Source of the DNA: Saccharum officinarum
Taxonomy: Eukaryota > Streptophyta > Magnoliopsida > Poales > Poaceae
DNA: 64,000 bases
NCBI GenBank assembly: GCA_020631735.1
Contig: CM036199.1
Coordinates: 23,849,553-23,913,552, forward strand
Direction of reading: 5' to 3'
Of the stretch, positions 46,526 through 60,149 are shown piece by piece. Both the position numbers and the translations under genes were made by a program. The notes beneath the pieces are model-generated. The model made no database searches, had not been told where the DNA came from, and was given only the letters and a program-made list of their open reading frames with translations. Each line of letters opens with the position of its first letter. The first letter of the stretch is position 1.

Positions 46526-46969
46526 ATGAAGGCAGGATCCAAGGGGAGATTCCTCAACCTCAAGGCCTTCCTCCATGCGTGGAAGAAGCTCGCCGCCGCT
46601 GAGACGGCGACGGCAGGAGGCGCTGCTGGGTGGGCCCTGCTCGACGGCGACGGCGAGGCCGCCATCCCCAGGGACGTGCCCAAGGGCCACACGGTGGTGT
46701 ACGTCGGGGAGGAGCTGAGGCGGTACGTGGTGAGGGTGTCCTCCCTCGACCGCCCGCTGTTCCGCGAGCTGCTCGACCGGGCGCGGGACGAGTACGGCTT
46801 CGCCGCCGCCGACACGAGGCTGTGCCTCCCCTGCGACGAGGACATGTTCCTCGCCGTCCTCTGCCATGTCGACGCCGAGCGAGAGTGGAGCCTGGCACTG
46901 ACCGCGGTACCGGCCGGCCCTCGTCGTTGCTCTGTTCCTGTAATTCTGTTTGAGATGTTCAAAAGTTGA
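46526..46969 (+). CDS. SAUR-like auxin-responsive protein
   Basis: Intron-free frame of 147 aa, the expected structure for small auxin up RNA genes. The SAUR core runs from about residue 50: DVPKGHTVVYVGEELRRYVV, then SSLDRPLFRELLDRARDEYG, then LCLPCDEDMFLAVL. The N-terminus is basic (MKAGSKGRF) with a KAFLHAWKKL helix, as in the longer SAURs. I chose the ATG at 46526 because it has A at -3; an in-frame ATG at 46505 with a weaker context would add seven residues. SAUR proteins inhibit type 2C.D phosphatases and thereby promote cell expansion; transcripts are rapidly induced by auxin or other cues. Codons are strongly GC-rich at the third position, usual for grass single-exon genes. No DST-type instability element was seen in the 3' flank. 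Confidence 0.9.
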   Translation: MKAGSKGRFLNLKAFLHAWKKLAAAETATAGGAAGWALLDGDGEAAIPRDVPKGHTVVYVGEELRRYVVRVSSLDRPLFRELLDRARDEYGFAAADTRLCLPCDEDMFLAVLCHVDAEREWSLALTAVPAGPRRCSVPVILFEMFKS

Positions 46970-47116
46970 GCATGTTTACATGCTGTCCTGTCTATAGGGT
47001 GTAGGCTCTAGAGCAAGCTAGCAGATAGCTCCAGCGGTCCATAACCATATTGTGGCCCGACTTCTCAAGGATGCACCGCAAGGTGCTTTGAATTGCTTTT
47101 GCTGCAACTGCAACCA

Positions 47117-47260
47117 GGAGATTTTTTTTTCGAGAACACGCATTGACGTGTATTTCATTAAGAAGAAGTGGGAGTGCCGAATGAACGGCATACACGACGC
47201 AACTATGAAAAAGTCCATAACGCAACACACGAACCACAGAGAAAGTGGCTGAGAACAAAA
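47117..47260 (-). mobile_element. LINE 3'-end fragment, reverse
   Basis: On the minus strand the sequence ends CTTCTTCTTAATGAAATACA, then GTGTTCTCG and a run of nine A, the form of grass LINE 3' ends. The 5' side is not defined and no reverse transcriptase is left. Confidence 0.5.
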
Positions 47261-47368
47261 TACACTAAAGAAAGAAAGACGTATTCGAGTGCCAGGGAAG
47301 GGGTATACTGCCATTTTTGGCCCATATTTATTCGAGTATTTTCAGGGCTGAACTTACCACCAGCAGTT

Positions 47369-47414
47369 TTCCTTGCAAGAGTTTTTTTTTTTGACAACAT
47401 TCCTTGCAAGAGTT
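47369..47414 (-). mobile_element. Micro-insertion with 15-bp target duplication
   Basis: TTCCTTGCAAGAGTT occurs at 47369-47383 and again at 47400-47414 with only 16 bp between. Read on the minus strand those are TGTTGTCA plus a run of A. This is what a severely 5'-truncated target-primed retroposition event leaves. Confidence 0.65.
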
Positions 47415-47612
47415 GACTGACGTACGCACACGTAAAGTGACATGACACGCTTTACACGCATGAACATTTGACCTGTACGGTGACACTAGAATGTGCCGCA
47501 GACAGATCAAGACGAATCGGCTGAGTGCTGACATGATGAATTATACAGATCAGATGCCATACGACTGTGGCCTATGGACTATGGTTATTCCTCTCTCAGT
47601 TCTGAAATGGCT

Positions 47613-51478
<3,866 letters not shown>

Positions 51479-52307
51479 TTCCTCCTCTCGAGCTGAAGCC
51501 GAGCGCGGCGTCGGCGGAGCGCGAGAGATCGTGTGGCGACTGGCGAGTTCGGTAAAACTGGGAAAGCACGGACGGACGGGGCGGCGCCGGCCGGAGAATT
51601 CGCTGAGGAAGTCGTCACGGCAGGGAAGGTCTGAAGGAAGAGAGAACCCGGGTTGCCTATGCGGCAGGCCCACGCGCCGCCGGCCCAACACGTTGCGCCA
51701 CGCACACGCGAGCCGCCGATACTCACCGCGTGTCACTGTTTCTAGCACCTGTCCCGCTCGGCCCACGCATCCTACGCGGGCTATTGGCTACCGTCTGGAG
51801 CTCGGGCGTGTCGTCGTCCGCAGTCCGCGCAACTCGGCCCGCTCCCGGCAGAGCACGGCCGTGCGGCCCCAGTAGCACGGTGGATTAGACATTTGGTTTG
51901 GACCCGTACACCAGACCGGCCCATAATTTCCACTGGACTGTGTTTACTCGGTCACACTCCCCTCTAATCACGTCCACTGAATTAGCAACCAACTAACAAT
52001 TCCACAAGTTTTCATTTTAATAAAAACATTTATTTTCACAACTTGCAGTTTTAAAAATTTACAAAATTATACCTACATTTTTATGCATAACATTTTATGG
52101 GACAAAACTTATCACCAAAACTTTTCCTCCTAACTCTTTCACTATAGCTTTTGGTATAGACAACTCATCATGAAACCTTTTTTATGTGGTATTTATGACC
52201 CAACTTTTGATCATAACTGTCAGCAGACAAAATTATCATAATAATTTCTTCGTATAACTTTTCAAGCGTAAATTTAATATAATAAACTTTATAAATAACA
52301 TGATTTA
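51479..52307. promoter_or_regulatory. Upstream region of ADK
   Basis: GC-rich to about 51860, which fits a 5' UTR and promoter of a housekeeping gene on the minus strand, then AT-rich. Open frames at 51531-51875 overlap the GC-rich part and look compositional. No clear TATA box seen. Confidence 0.45.
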
Positions 52308-52563
52308 GGCCTTGTTTAGTTCCTCCCCCGAAACCATACACCATATCACATCGGATGTTTGGATACATACATGGAGTATTAAATGTAGACTAAAAAATAA
52401 TTAATTATATAGATTGCGTGTATTTTGCGAGACGGATTTTTTGAGCCTAATTAGTCCGTGATTAGACAATGTCGTGCTACAATAAACATATGCTAATGAC
52501 GGATTAATTAGTCTTAATAAATTCGTCTCACGGTTTACAGGCGAATTCTCTAATAGTTTTTTT

Positions 52564-54790
52564 ACTAGCAAATATGCACGTGCGTTGCAACGGGAATTTT
52601 TTTCTCGGGAGTCTAAGAACGGCCACGGGGCTTAGGGTCTGCTTGGTTCATGACCACAGCTTGCTATGTCATAGGTTAGTCACGCCACAATTTTTTAGGT
52701 AGTAGTTGTTTGATTCATTATCACACCTACGGTGTGCCATACTTTCTTAGTACCATTACATACCACACGTCATAGTCTCATTTTTATGCTAAACTTTTGC
52801 TGCAACTATGATTTCGGTTTTGGTCGCCATTTGTTCGTGTTTGGTATGACTTGTCCGTGCCTACCGTGCAATGCGGTATATGCCATCCGTGGTGAGTCAT
52901 GGTACCAAAAATCAGGAGTCTAGTTCAAATCCCACGGTCCATAGCTAGACGTGGGGGAGAAAATCATGGCAACCACAACACGTTTGGCACGATTGTCACA
53001 TTCTGCGACCGAGAATCCGCTTTTAAGCGGATACAAAATGTATATTTTTGTGAGAGCCAAGGTTTGCTTAAGATTAGGCATAGCAAACTCGGGCACCAAG
53101 CAACCTAAAATATGTCCATATCAAGATCCTTTGTGAACTACAATGCAATTTGGTTTGATCCATGATCGTCAAGCACTTGAAGATTACTTAGACCTAATTA
53201 TTTATAACATTTCATCGATAATTATAGTATCCCTACTGTTCCACGACTGAGGTGAAATAAAGAAGGAAATCACTTTCTATGTATCAACCATTTCTTTTTT
53301 TCAGACTGTAGATAAACTGTCAAACCTAATAACCTAATCATGTATAATAGTCATCTGCAAACTAAAATATCCATACTGCTCCATTGCTACCAGCTCAAAG
53401 GCGAATCCGTAAGGAAATCTAAAGAATAAACTGTCTCACACTCTCATTAACCATACGTGGAAATAACTAAAATTTGAGCTTTTCATTACCTCGTCTCTTG
53501 ATAAAAAATCTAGGGAATAGAGATGACGTGACCTCTGAATTAATCTTCTGACCATTGCAGAAATCATCATCCATCTAATGCTATTCGTATCACGTATAGA
53601 ATAGTATGACAAGTCAAACCAGAATTTGGTAAGAAAAGAATCCAAAGCGAAACTGCCTTATCCTTGCGCCGCTGGTATTCGGTGTTCCTGTTCATGGATC
53701 CGAATCGCTCAGAGCCGCAGCTCCATCCATAGGTCGTGGGCATCTTCGAGTGGCACCAGGAGGTTGAGGTCGAACGACCAGTGCGAGCATACCGTGGAGG
53801 CGTCATTACCAACATCCATGGTGGAGATCAACGTGGCGGTCGCAGTGAGAGTAGGCGTCGATTGGCGTGTCTTGCCGCGAGGGACGCGGTTTCACAGCCT
53901 GCCTGCGATGTAGCACTACTACCCTGGTCGCTCGCTGGACTTGACGGTGGAGCTAGAGGCCTAGAGTTGCTTAAGGCGAGCGAGAAGACGTGCATCATGG
54001 AGATTGATTTGTCCCGAGGCCATGCTCCGCCGTCTCTCCTGCACCTCTGGCGGCCCCTCCGGCACCGTCAGCTTTGATGTTGTCGCCGACCCATGCACGG
54101 TCTATGATATGATTCACATGTGAAATTATCTTACTTGTTTGATTATGTATGGTTAGTCATGGCTGCCTACGTGGTGTCTTCTTGGTTTTGATTTAGAGCT
54201 CGTTTTCGATACTATTAGTACAAACGAGGGATTCCCTAATTTCTATTCTTTTTATCCTTTTCTATTCCTTGTTTGATTCTATATGGTTAATCATGGCTAC
54301 GTAGTGTCCTTCTGGTTTTGATTTGGAGCTCGTTTTCGATACTATTAGTACCAACGAGGGATTCCCTAATTTCTATTCTTTTTATCCTTTTCTATTACTT
54401 GTTTGATTCTATACGGTTAGTCATGGCTGCTTACGTAGTGTCCTTCTAGTTTTGATTTGGAGCTCGTTTTCGATTCTATTAGTACCGACATGTGATTGCC
54501 TAATTTCTATTCTTATTACCCTTTTCTATTTTGATTAGAATTTCTATTCAGGTTACTATAAGTCTTACATGTTTCGTAATAGAAAACCAGATTGAGATCT
54601 CTATTTAAATTAGAATTAGAACTCCTAACTTTTCAAGGTTATATCAGGAAACCATGTATATATAACAATAGGAGGGTGGTAGATAGACACGAACATAGAC
54701 AATTCCAACATTCAGCAAGTTAGTTTCAAGGAGGTGGATAAAAAAAATGGCCTAAAATTTTACCTCTTTATTAATAGGTATAGATTAGTA
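52564..54790. mobile_element. 2.2-kb insertion of unknown type
   Basis: Begins near ACTAGCAAATATGCACGTGC and GCGTTGCAACGGG, words frequent at the edge of grass repeats, and ends near TACCTCTTTATTAATAGG. It splits the surrounding MITE. It contains a three-copy tandem repeat and only short unconvincing open frames. Superfamily not assigned. Confidence 0.45.
54134..54533. repeat. Tandem repeat, three units of about 130-135 bp
   Basis: Units start at 54134, 54268 and 54398 with CTTGTTTGATT(A/C)T. Each includes GGTTAGTCATGGCT or a variant, GAGCTCGTTTTCGAT and CCTAATTTCTATTCTT. The first two are closest; the third is more diverged. Confidence 0.9.
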
Positions 54791-54873
54791 TCCGAACACC
54801 CCTTCCGATATCCTATGAAACATTCGATGTGACACCCAAAAACTTTGCACCCCTGGAACTAAACAATGCCTTA

Positions 54874-56175
54874 TACACATAAGTTTTTATTGTTCAAAGT
54901 TTTCCAAAAAATATACACAATTTATCTATCATAGTTTTTTTTTAAAAATATGCAGGCAAACTTCTTACTTTAAAAACTTGTTCATGGTATATAGAAGAAA
55001 ATTAGGTAGATTAATATGAAAAAATGAAAAGGCAAAAGAAAAAAGAAAGGAAAGAAACCCTATGACCGTGGGCGAGCAATCGGCCGCTAAATTGGAATTT
55101 GTGTGTTTACTCTACTTGTTGGGCCTGTACTTACACCCTGTTTAGATTCCATTCTATCTTATTCTCTATAGATAATGATTTAGAATTTGAATTCTAGATT
55201 AAAAGAGGGGTGTTTGGATTTCATTCGTATTGTGATTATTACATTTGCACATGTAAAAATATCTAGATACTAGATTTTAGGTAGATGGTTGGATTCTAGA
55301 ATTTGTAGAATCCAAGAAGTTTGGACCTCATTCTTATTTTTTACGTCATTCTCATCTTTTAGATCCAAAGTTTTGGTGCTTCTTGCGAGACCTATTAATG
55401 GGCTGCCCAACCTGCTAAAAAAACTGATCCAAACCGATCTGCCAGTGCATCATGTCGGGTTTGGATCATGATTTTTCACTTGGCTCGGCCTATTCAAAGT
55501 AGGAGAACCTAAGAAATAGCTCGGCCCGGCCCACCAGTGCATCAGGTCAGGCTTGGGCCAAAGATTTTAACTCGACCATTTTTTTTTCTGGCTCGACCTG
55601 ACCCAACTCGATATGATGTTTGATTAGGCCTACTTCTCACCTTCTCGGCAGTAGCAGCCTGCCAGACTCACCATGTGCTGACTTGGTTGTGGAGCAAAGC
55701 GATATGGCTTCCGTAATGCCAGTCAAATGCACTGTTGTCTCTGAAAGAAATGAATAGCCTCAGGGAAAGGATATTATCTCTCCATATCTGAATAAATCAA
55801 TTTTAAAGTTGTTTTATGCTAAATTTTAAGTTGGACTGAATTTATAGAAAAGAGCGTCAAAGTTTATGACACAAAATTAATATCATTAGATAACCATGAA
55901 CTATGTTTTTATAATGTGCTCATTTGGTATCACAATCCATAAAATCGATTAAATAAAAAATTTACTCTGTACAGCTCTGCAAATTAATTTATTTAGAGAC
56001 GATGGGAGTAATATTTACGGCCCGAAGAGCATGGGGGTGGTCTGTTAGCTGTAGAGTGCAGAACCTGGCCATCGCCACGAATTCTAAGTTTCTAACCCTT
56101 GCTACCTGATGTATGCGTGGTGGTAACTGGTATAAGTTTGGTCGTTCCCGCTGGTTATTCTTTTAGCAGCAGTTG
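54874..56175. other. Repeat-rich DNA without a gene
   Basis: 55385-55640 repeats words such as CCCGGCCCACCAGTGCATCA and CCAGTGCATCATGTCGGG, as in hAT-derived repeats. About 55800-56011 resembles a decayed Stowaway-like MITE ending GATGGGAGTAAT. I see no gene. Confidence 0.4.
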
Positions 56176-56189
56176 AGTTCAACAATACC

Positions 56190-58807
56190 GATCCCGCTTC
56201 CCCCCTCCCCTGGCCCCCTCCCCTCCGCTGCCGCCGGCGGCGCTGGGCGCCAGCCCGGCGCCGACGTCCGCCCCCGCCTCCCCCACGACTAGATCCACCG
56301 TGCCCCCACCAGGATCCGTCCTCTCCTCCCCTCCCCTTGCGCGCGTGCGTGCTGGCGCGCCGCCGCCCGCATCGGCCAGAGCTGGGGCGCCGGCACCTCC
56401 TTCCCCCACCTCCTCCTCCACCGCCTCCCCTCCTCGTCTGGGGGCGCGCGTGGCGAGGCCACCGACGCCGCCCAGCTCCATTGCGGGCTCCCCACCGCCC
56501 GGCGCGCCACCACCACCTCTAACGGCGAGGACAGGCACCATCGACGCCGGCGCCACCACGGCAGCCCCACCTGGGGGGCCGCCCTCCACCTCCACCTCCC
56601 CTCCCCTCCCCGGATCCGCCTTCGCCGGGCCGCCGGCGGCCTTGATGGAGGCCGGACCCCGTCGATCCCACGCCGTTGGGCCTTTGTTGGGCCCCTCACT
56701 GCCACCAGCTCCACCGCCACCGGCGACCGTGGGCTCGTCGGAGACGGTGGCCTCGGCACTCAGCTCGTCGCGGCGAGGTCGTCATGGAGCAGCTCCCAGG
56801 ACGGAGAAGCATCAGTTGGAAGACGAGCCGCCGGTCGTCATCGAGGCTGTCACGGTCAGCGAGGACGAGGAAGACGATGACGACGACGACATCGTTGCCG
56901 GTGGAGCCACACGGGCGTCCTCACCACCTTCGGCAGCCACCCTCTCCCCAGACGCCACCCCCTTCTTTCCCGCTGCCCACCAGTCGGCTGGCAGGGGTAA
57001 GTTCAGGTGTTGGGAGGAAGACCGCTGCGCGGGCAGCTCCGACAACGATGTCGCCTCTGCCACGTGCCCATTGTACCTGGACGCCGCTCGTAAGGCACTC
57101 CGGGCCACGCCTCCACTGCCAAAGTGGGCCCTGGCTGCGGCGTAGTACGCAGCCAGCGTGAAGGGAAGACACCTGGCGGTTGTCAGGGGGAAGCGGCATC
57201 ATTGGCGTAGGAACAGCGCGCCCGACGACTGTCGGACGCCACGGCTAGCCGCTGCACGAGTGCCCGCGCAGCGTCACCTTGGTCCACAGCCGGCGGCAAG
57301 GGTCCCGGTGCTCCAGCGCCTCGGCCCGAGGCTTCGTGCGTCGGTGCCTGACACATCTCGGCAGCCACGGACCGCGCATGTGCCCCACCATGGGCCCATC
57401 GTCAACGCCGAGGGGTTCCAGATCGTCGAAAATCGTCGTCGCTGGCGCGGGCGGGGGGGAACGTCCACCATACGACACCGCCCTGTTCCGCCGGCGCTGG
57501 TGGGTCTCTGCTTCAACTGTCTTGCGCCTGGCCATGTCGCCGCTCAGTGTCGCTCCCTGTCCCGTTGCCTCCTCTGTCGGGGTACCGGCCATCGGGCCAG
57601 GGCGTGTGTGCCAGGTCGTTCGCTGCCGCGCAGGTTCCTGTCCAGTGCGACCACGGATGCTTAGGGTGCTCCAAGGACACATTGCCTCACCAAGCATAGG
57701 CGACCTGACACGTCGCCGGAACGTCGTGTTGTGCCATCTCATGATCCAGCTCCATCGTCGCCTCCTCGCATCCAGCAGATACCCGCGCTGCCGCCATCGT
57801 CACTACCGCAGCACCACAGCAACGTGCTACCGATCGAGGTCTTCGTCATCTCGAGGAATGAGGAGCTCGCTCCGGCTGATGCGGACGTCTCCCTCGCTCT
57901 CTTCGCGCTCGTGGGTGCCATCTCACCGGCGGAGGTTCGGGCGCACCTTTCCTCGATGTACCACATCTCGGACGGCACGGCGATCCACCGCGCCTTCTAG
58001 GGTCGGTCTTCACCCCGTTGTGGGTTAGAAGACGTTGCTGGCGGTTGGCACGATCCCGGTGGTGTTGATGAGGCGGAGATCGTCGTGCCTGACCGGACGT
58101 ACTGCATTGAGTCCGCGCCGGACCCGATGGTGTGGGAGGCAGAGCTTGCTGCTCGGTCGTCGGTCGCGCCTCTAGACCCGATGCTCGATGTGGTTGCTGC
58201 CTCCCTCGTCGCGACTTGGTCAAGAGGGGCTCCAGTGCTGCGCCCGTCTACCCCGACAACTACCTCTCTGGAGGCCCAGGCAGCGCTGGCGGACACCCAT
58301 TCGCCGCCACGTATGGTCCAGCTCAGCTTCGCGGATGCTGAGGCGCCGGGAGTGGATGGAGAGGACGCTGCCGAACCGCCTACAGCTCCTGCGCCTGTTG
58401 CTGCCGTGCCTACAGCAGCTTCGGTGGCAGCCTTTATCGACTCCATGAGGCTACCGTTACAGGAGCCTCTGATCAAGACTCCGCCTCGTACCCGAACTGC
58501 AAGGGCCGTCGATGACGACTGGATCCCACGTCGCAGCGACCGTCTGGCCGCCAAATCAGCCTTCCACGATCCTCAACCGGAGAAGCAGGCCCGACGTGTC
58601 ATGCTGAACAAGTGGGCTGGGAGACCTGATCACGTGGTGACCACTACACCGGACGCCACAATCTCCACCAAGTTCCACGAAACGTTCGGGAATCCACTCT
58701 CGTCCTCAAAGCGGGAAGCGCTGCGTGAGCTCTTCCCCATGCGCGGTGTCCACTGGACGCGGACCATGGCGAGGCTGGACTTGTCGTCTGGGATGCACGA
58801 GGCTTGA
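56190..58807 (+). pseudogene. LINE ORF1-like protein, three amber stops
   Basis: A single reading frame runs from 56192 to the natural stop at 58807 (TGA) without a frameshift, broken only by TAG at 57143, 57662 and 57998. No ATG starts it, as the element is 5'-truncated. The first third is P/A/S-rich and low-complexity, followed by an acidic EDEEDDDDDD run. Two CCHC knuckles follow, CFNCLAPGHVAAQC (57509-57550) and CLLCRGTGHRARAC (57566-57607), as in nucleic-acid-binding ORF1 proteins of plant LINEs. The C-terminal part has a basic RRSDRLAAK motif also seen, as RKSSRLANK, in the neighbouring ORF at 60215-62875. Very high GC at the third codon position suggests it is not recently selected for the same host usage as that neighbour. 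Confidence 0.75.
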
Positions 58808-59010
58808 ACAGCCGTGCGCGTCGCCTTAGTCGCACAATAGTTTCCTCACTTAGTACAACTACCTAAGCACCACCGTTTGAGCCGGTGATTTTTGTCTGTG
58901 TTCCACCCGATGTTGGCCTATGGCAACTCGCCGTCAAGCCGCCGGGGACATGTATCGTTACTCTAACTTCTCTTAATTCAGCACGTGCAATGCACACTTT
59001 CGAAAGAAAA
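56190..59010 (+). mobile_element. LINE-like insertion carrying only ORF1
   Basis: A perfect 14-bp target duplication AGTTCAACAATACC flanks it (56176-56189 and 59011-59024), and it ends TTTCGAAAGAAAA. The whole insert is a zinc-knuckle ORF1 plus about 200 bp of 3' UTR. There is no reverse transcriptase or endonuclease. The 5' end cuts into the ORF before any ATG. Confidence 0.85.
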
Positions 59011-59024
59011 AGTTCAACAATACC

Positions 59025-60149
59025 AGCAGCCGTCAAGCCCTAGCTTTGTTTGGTAGACGACAGCGATGTGCCTTCTCTCGTAGCTTTGCTTAATAAGGAT
59101 ACTGAAGATGCAACGGCTTTCAGATCTCAGCCCGTTTGGCTTTTACTACGTACTGATCTAATCTATATATATCCGGATGGATCCATGCGATTCTTTTTCC
59201 AGCTGCATGCAGTTTAGGCCATGTTTAGTTATCAAAAATTTTCAAGATTCACTGTCACATCGAATGTTTAGACATATGCATGGAGCATTAAATGTAAACA
59301 AAAAAACTAATTATACAGTTTGATAGAAAACCACGAGACAAATCTTTTGAGCCTAATTAGTTCATGATTGGACATTAATTGATAAATACAAACGAAAGTG
59401 CTACAGTACCTGCACGGTAGACTGACCTTAGAGGCAGCGGGTAAAACAGATGGAGTACGTACGTTGATCCTGTCATCCGTCCTTTGTGTGGATCTCTGGG
59501 AATCATCAATCTGGCCAGCCTTGCGGCACACCACACCACACCACGGCGATGTGCGCTGCAAGCCTGCAAGCGCGCGCGCATGCATGCTCGCTCGAAAGTG
59601 CCACATGACCATGCACGTTACGGATCGGATCGGAACAGCAACCATGCCAACGGCCAACCCCCCACGGCTCACATGCATCTGGATGTGTTATCAGCAGGAG
59701 AGTTGAAAGGTACTCCTACCAGTTTCAGTTTCAGTTTCAGAGCTGCATCGATCTGCGTGCAGCATGCATGCGCGCGGCTCCATCTCCATCCAACAGCAGC
59801 GCTGGATCTCGATCTTTTGTCGTGTTCTCCACTTCGCGGAAGACTCCTCCCTCCTCACCCACTGTTTGACGAAACTGGAGAATCTTGCATGCTTGGTATA
59901 CTCCGTAGCATGTATATTATTGTATTGGGGGATGCCTTCAAGTTCAACTGCTGGAGATTTTTCGTCCATCGGCTAGCTTCTTTGTCGTGGCAGCGTACTA
60001 CGTCGTCCGTGTCATCGATCATGTTCACGTGCGTGCGTGGTCGTTGCTGATATCGATGGGTCATTCACGGACGGATGTATAGATAGCAAAGCATTTGCAC
60101 GCCAAACGAAGAAATGCATGCAACTTGCATGGTTGGCATGTACGTAACC
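59025..60149. other. Intergenic DNA with half a MITE
   Basis: 59217 to about 59410 is the left half of a GGCCATGTTTAGTTATC MITE related to 52308; the right half is absent. The rest (59420-60149) is mixed sequence with GCATGC-rich words and short frames, none convincing. Confidence 0.45.

Larger units (their letters stand above)
52308..54870. mobile_element. PIF/Harbinger-type MITE split by an insertion
   Basis: Ends GGCCTTGTTTAGTTCC and, on the other strand, GGCATTGTTTAGTTCC, with TTA on both sides (52305-52307, 54871-54873). About 250 bp of the left half and 75 bp of the right half are MITE sequence with the usual GGATACATACATGGAGTATT-like and CATTCGATGTGAC words. The rest is a nested insertion from about 52564 to 54790. 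Confidence 0.8.

Noticed and set aside
46560..46898. Arginine-rich minus-strand frame over the SAUR gene
   Set aside because: Antisense shadow of a GC-rich exon; no domain.
57245..58554. Several minus-strand frames opposite the ORF1 pseudogene
   Set aside because: High GC at third positions leaves the reverse strand open; the plus frame has zinc knuckles and the minus frames have nothing.
59484..60050. Plus-strand frame of 188 codons
   Set aside because: Mixed composition, no domain, no splice context, and it lies between two repeats.
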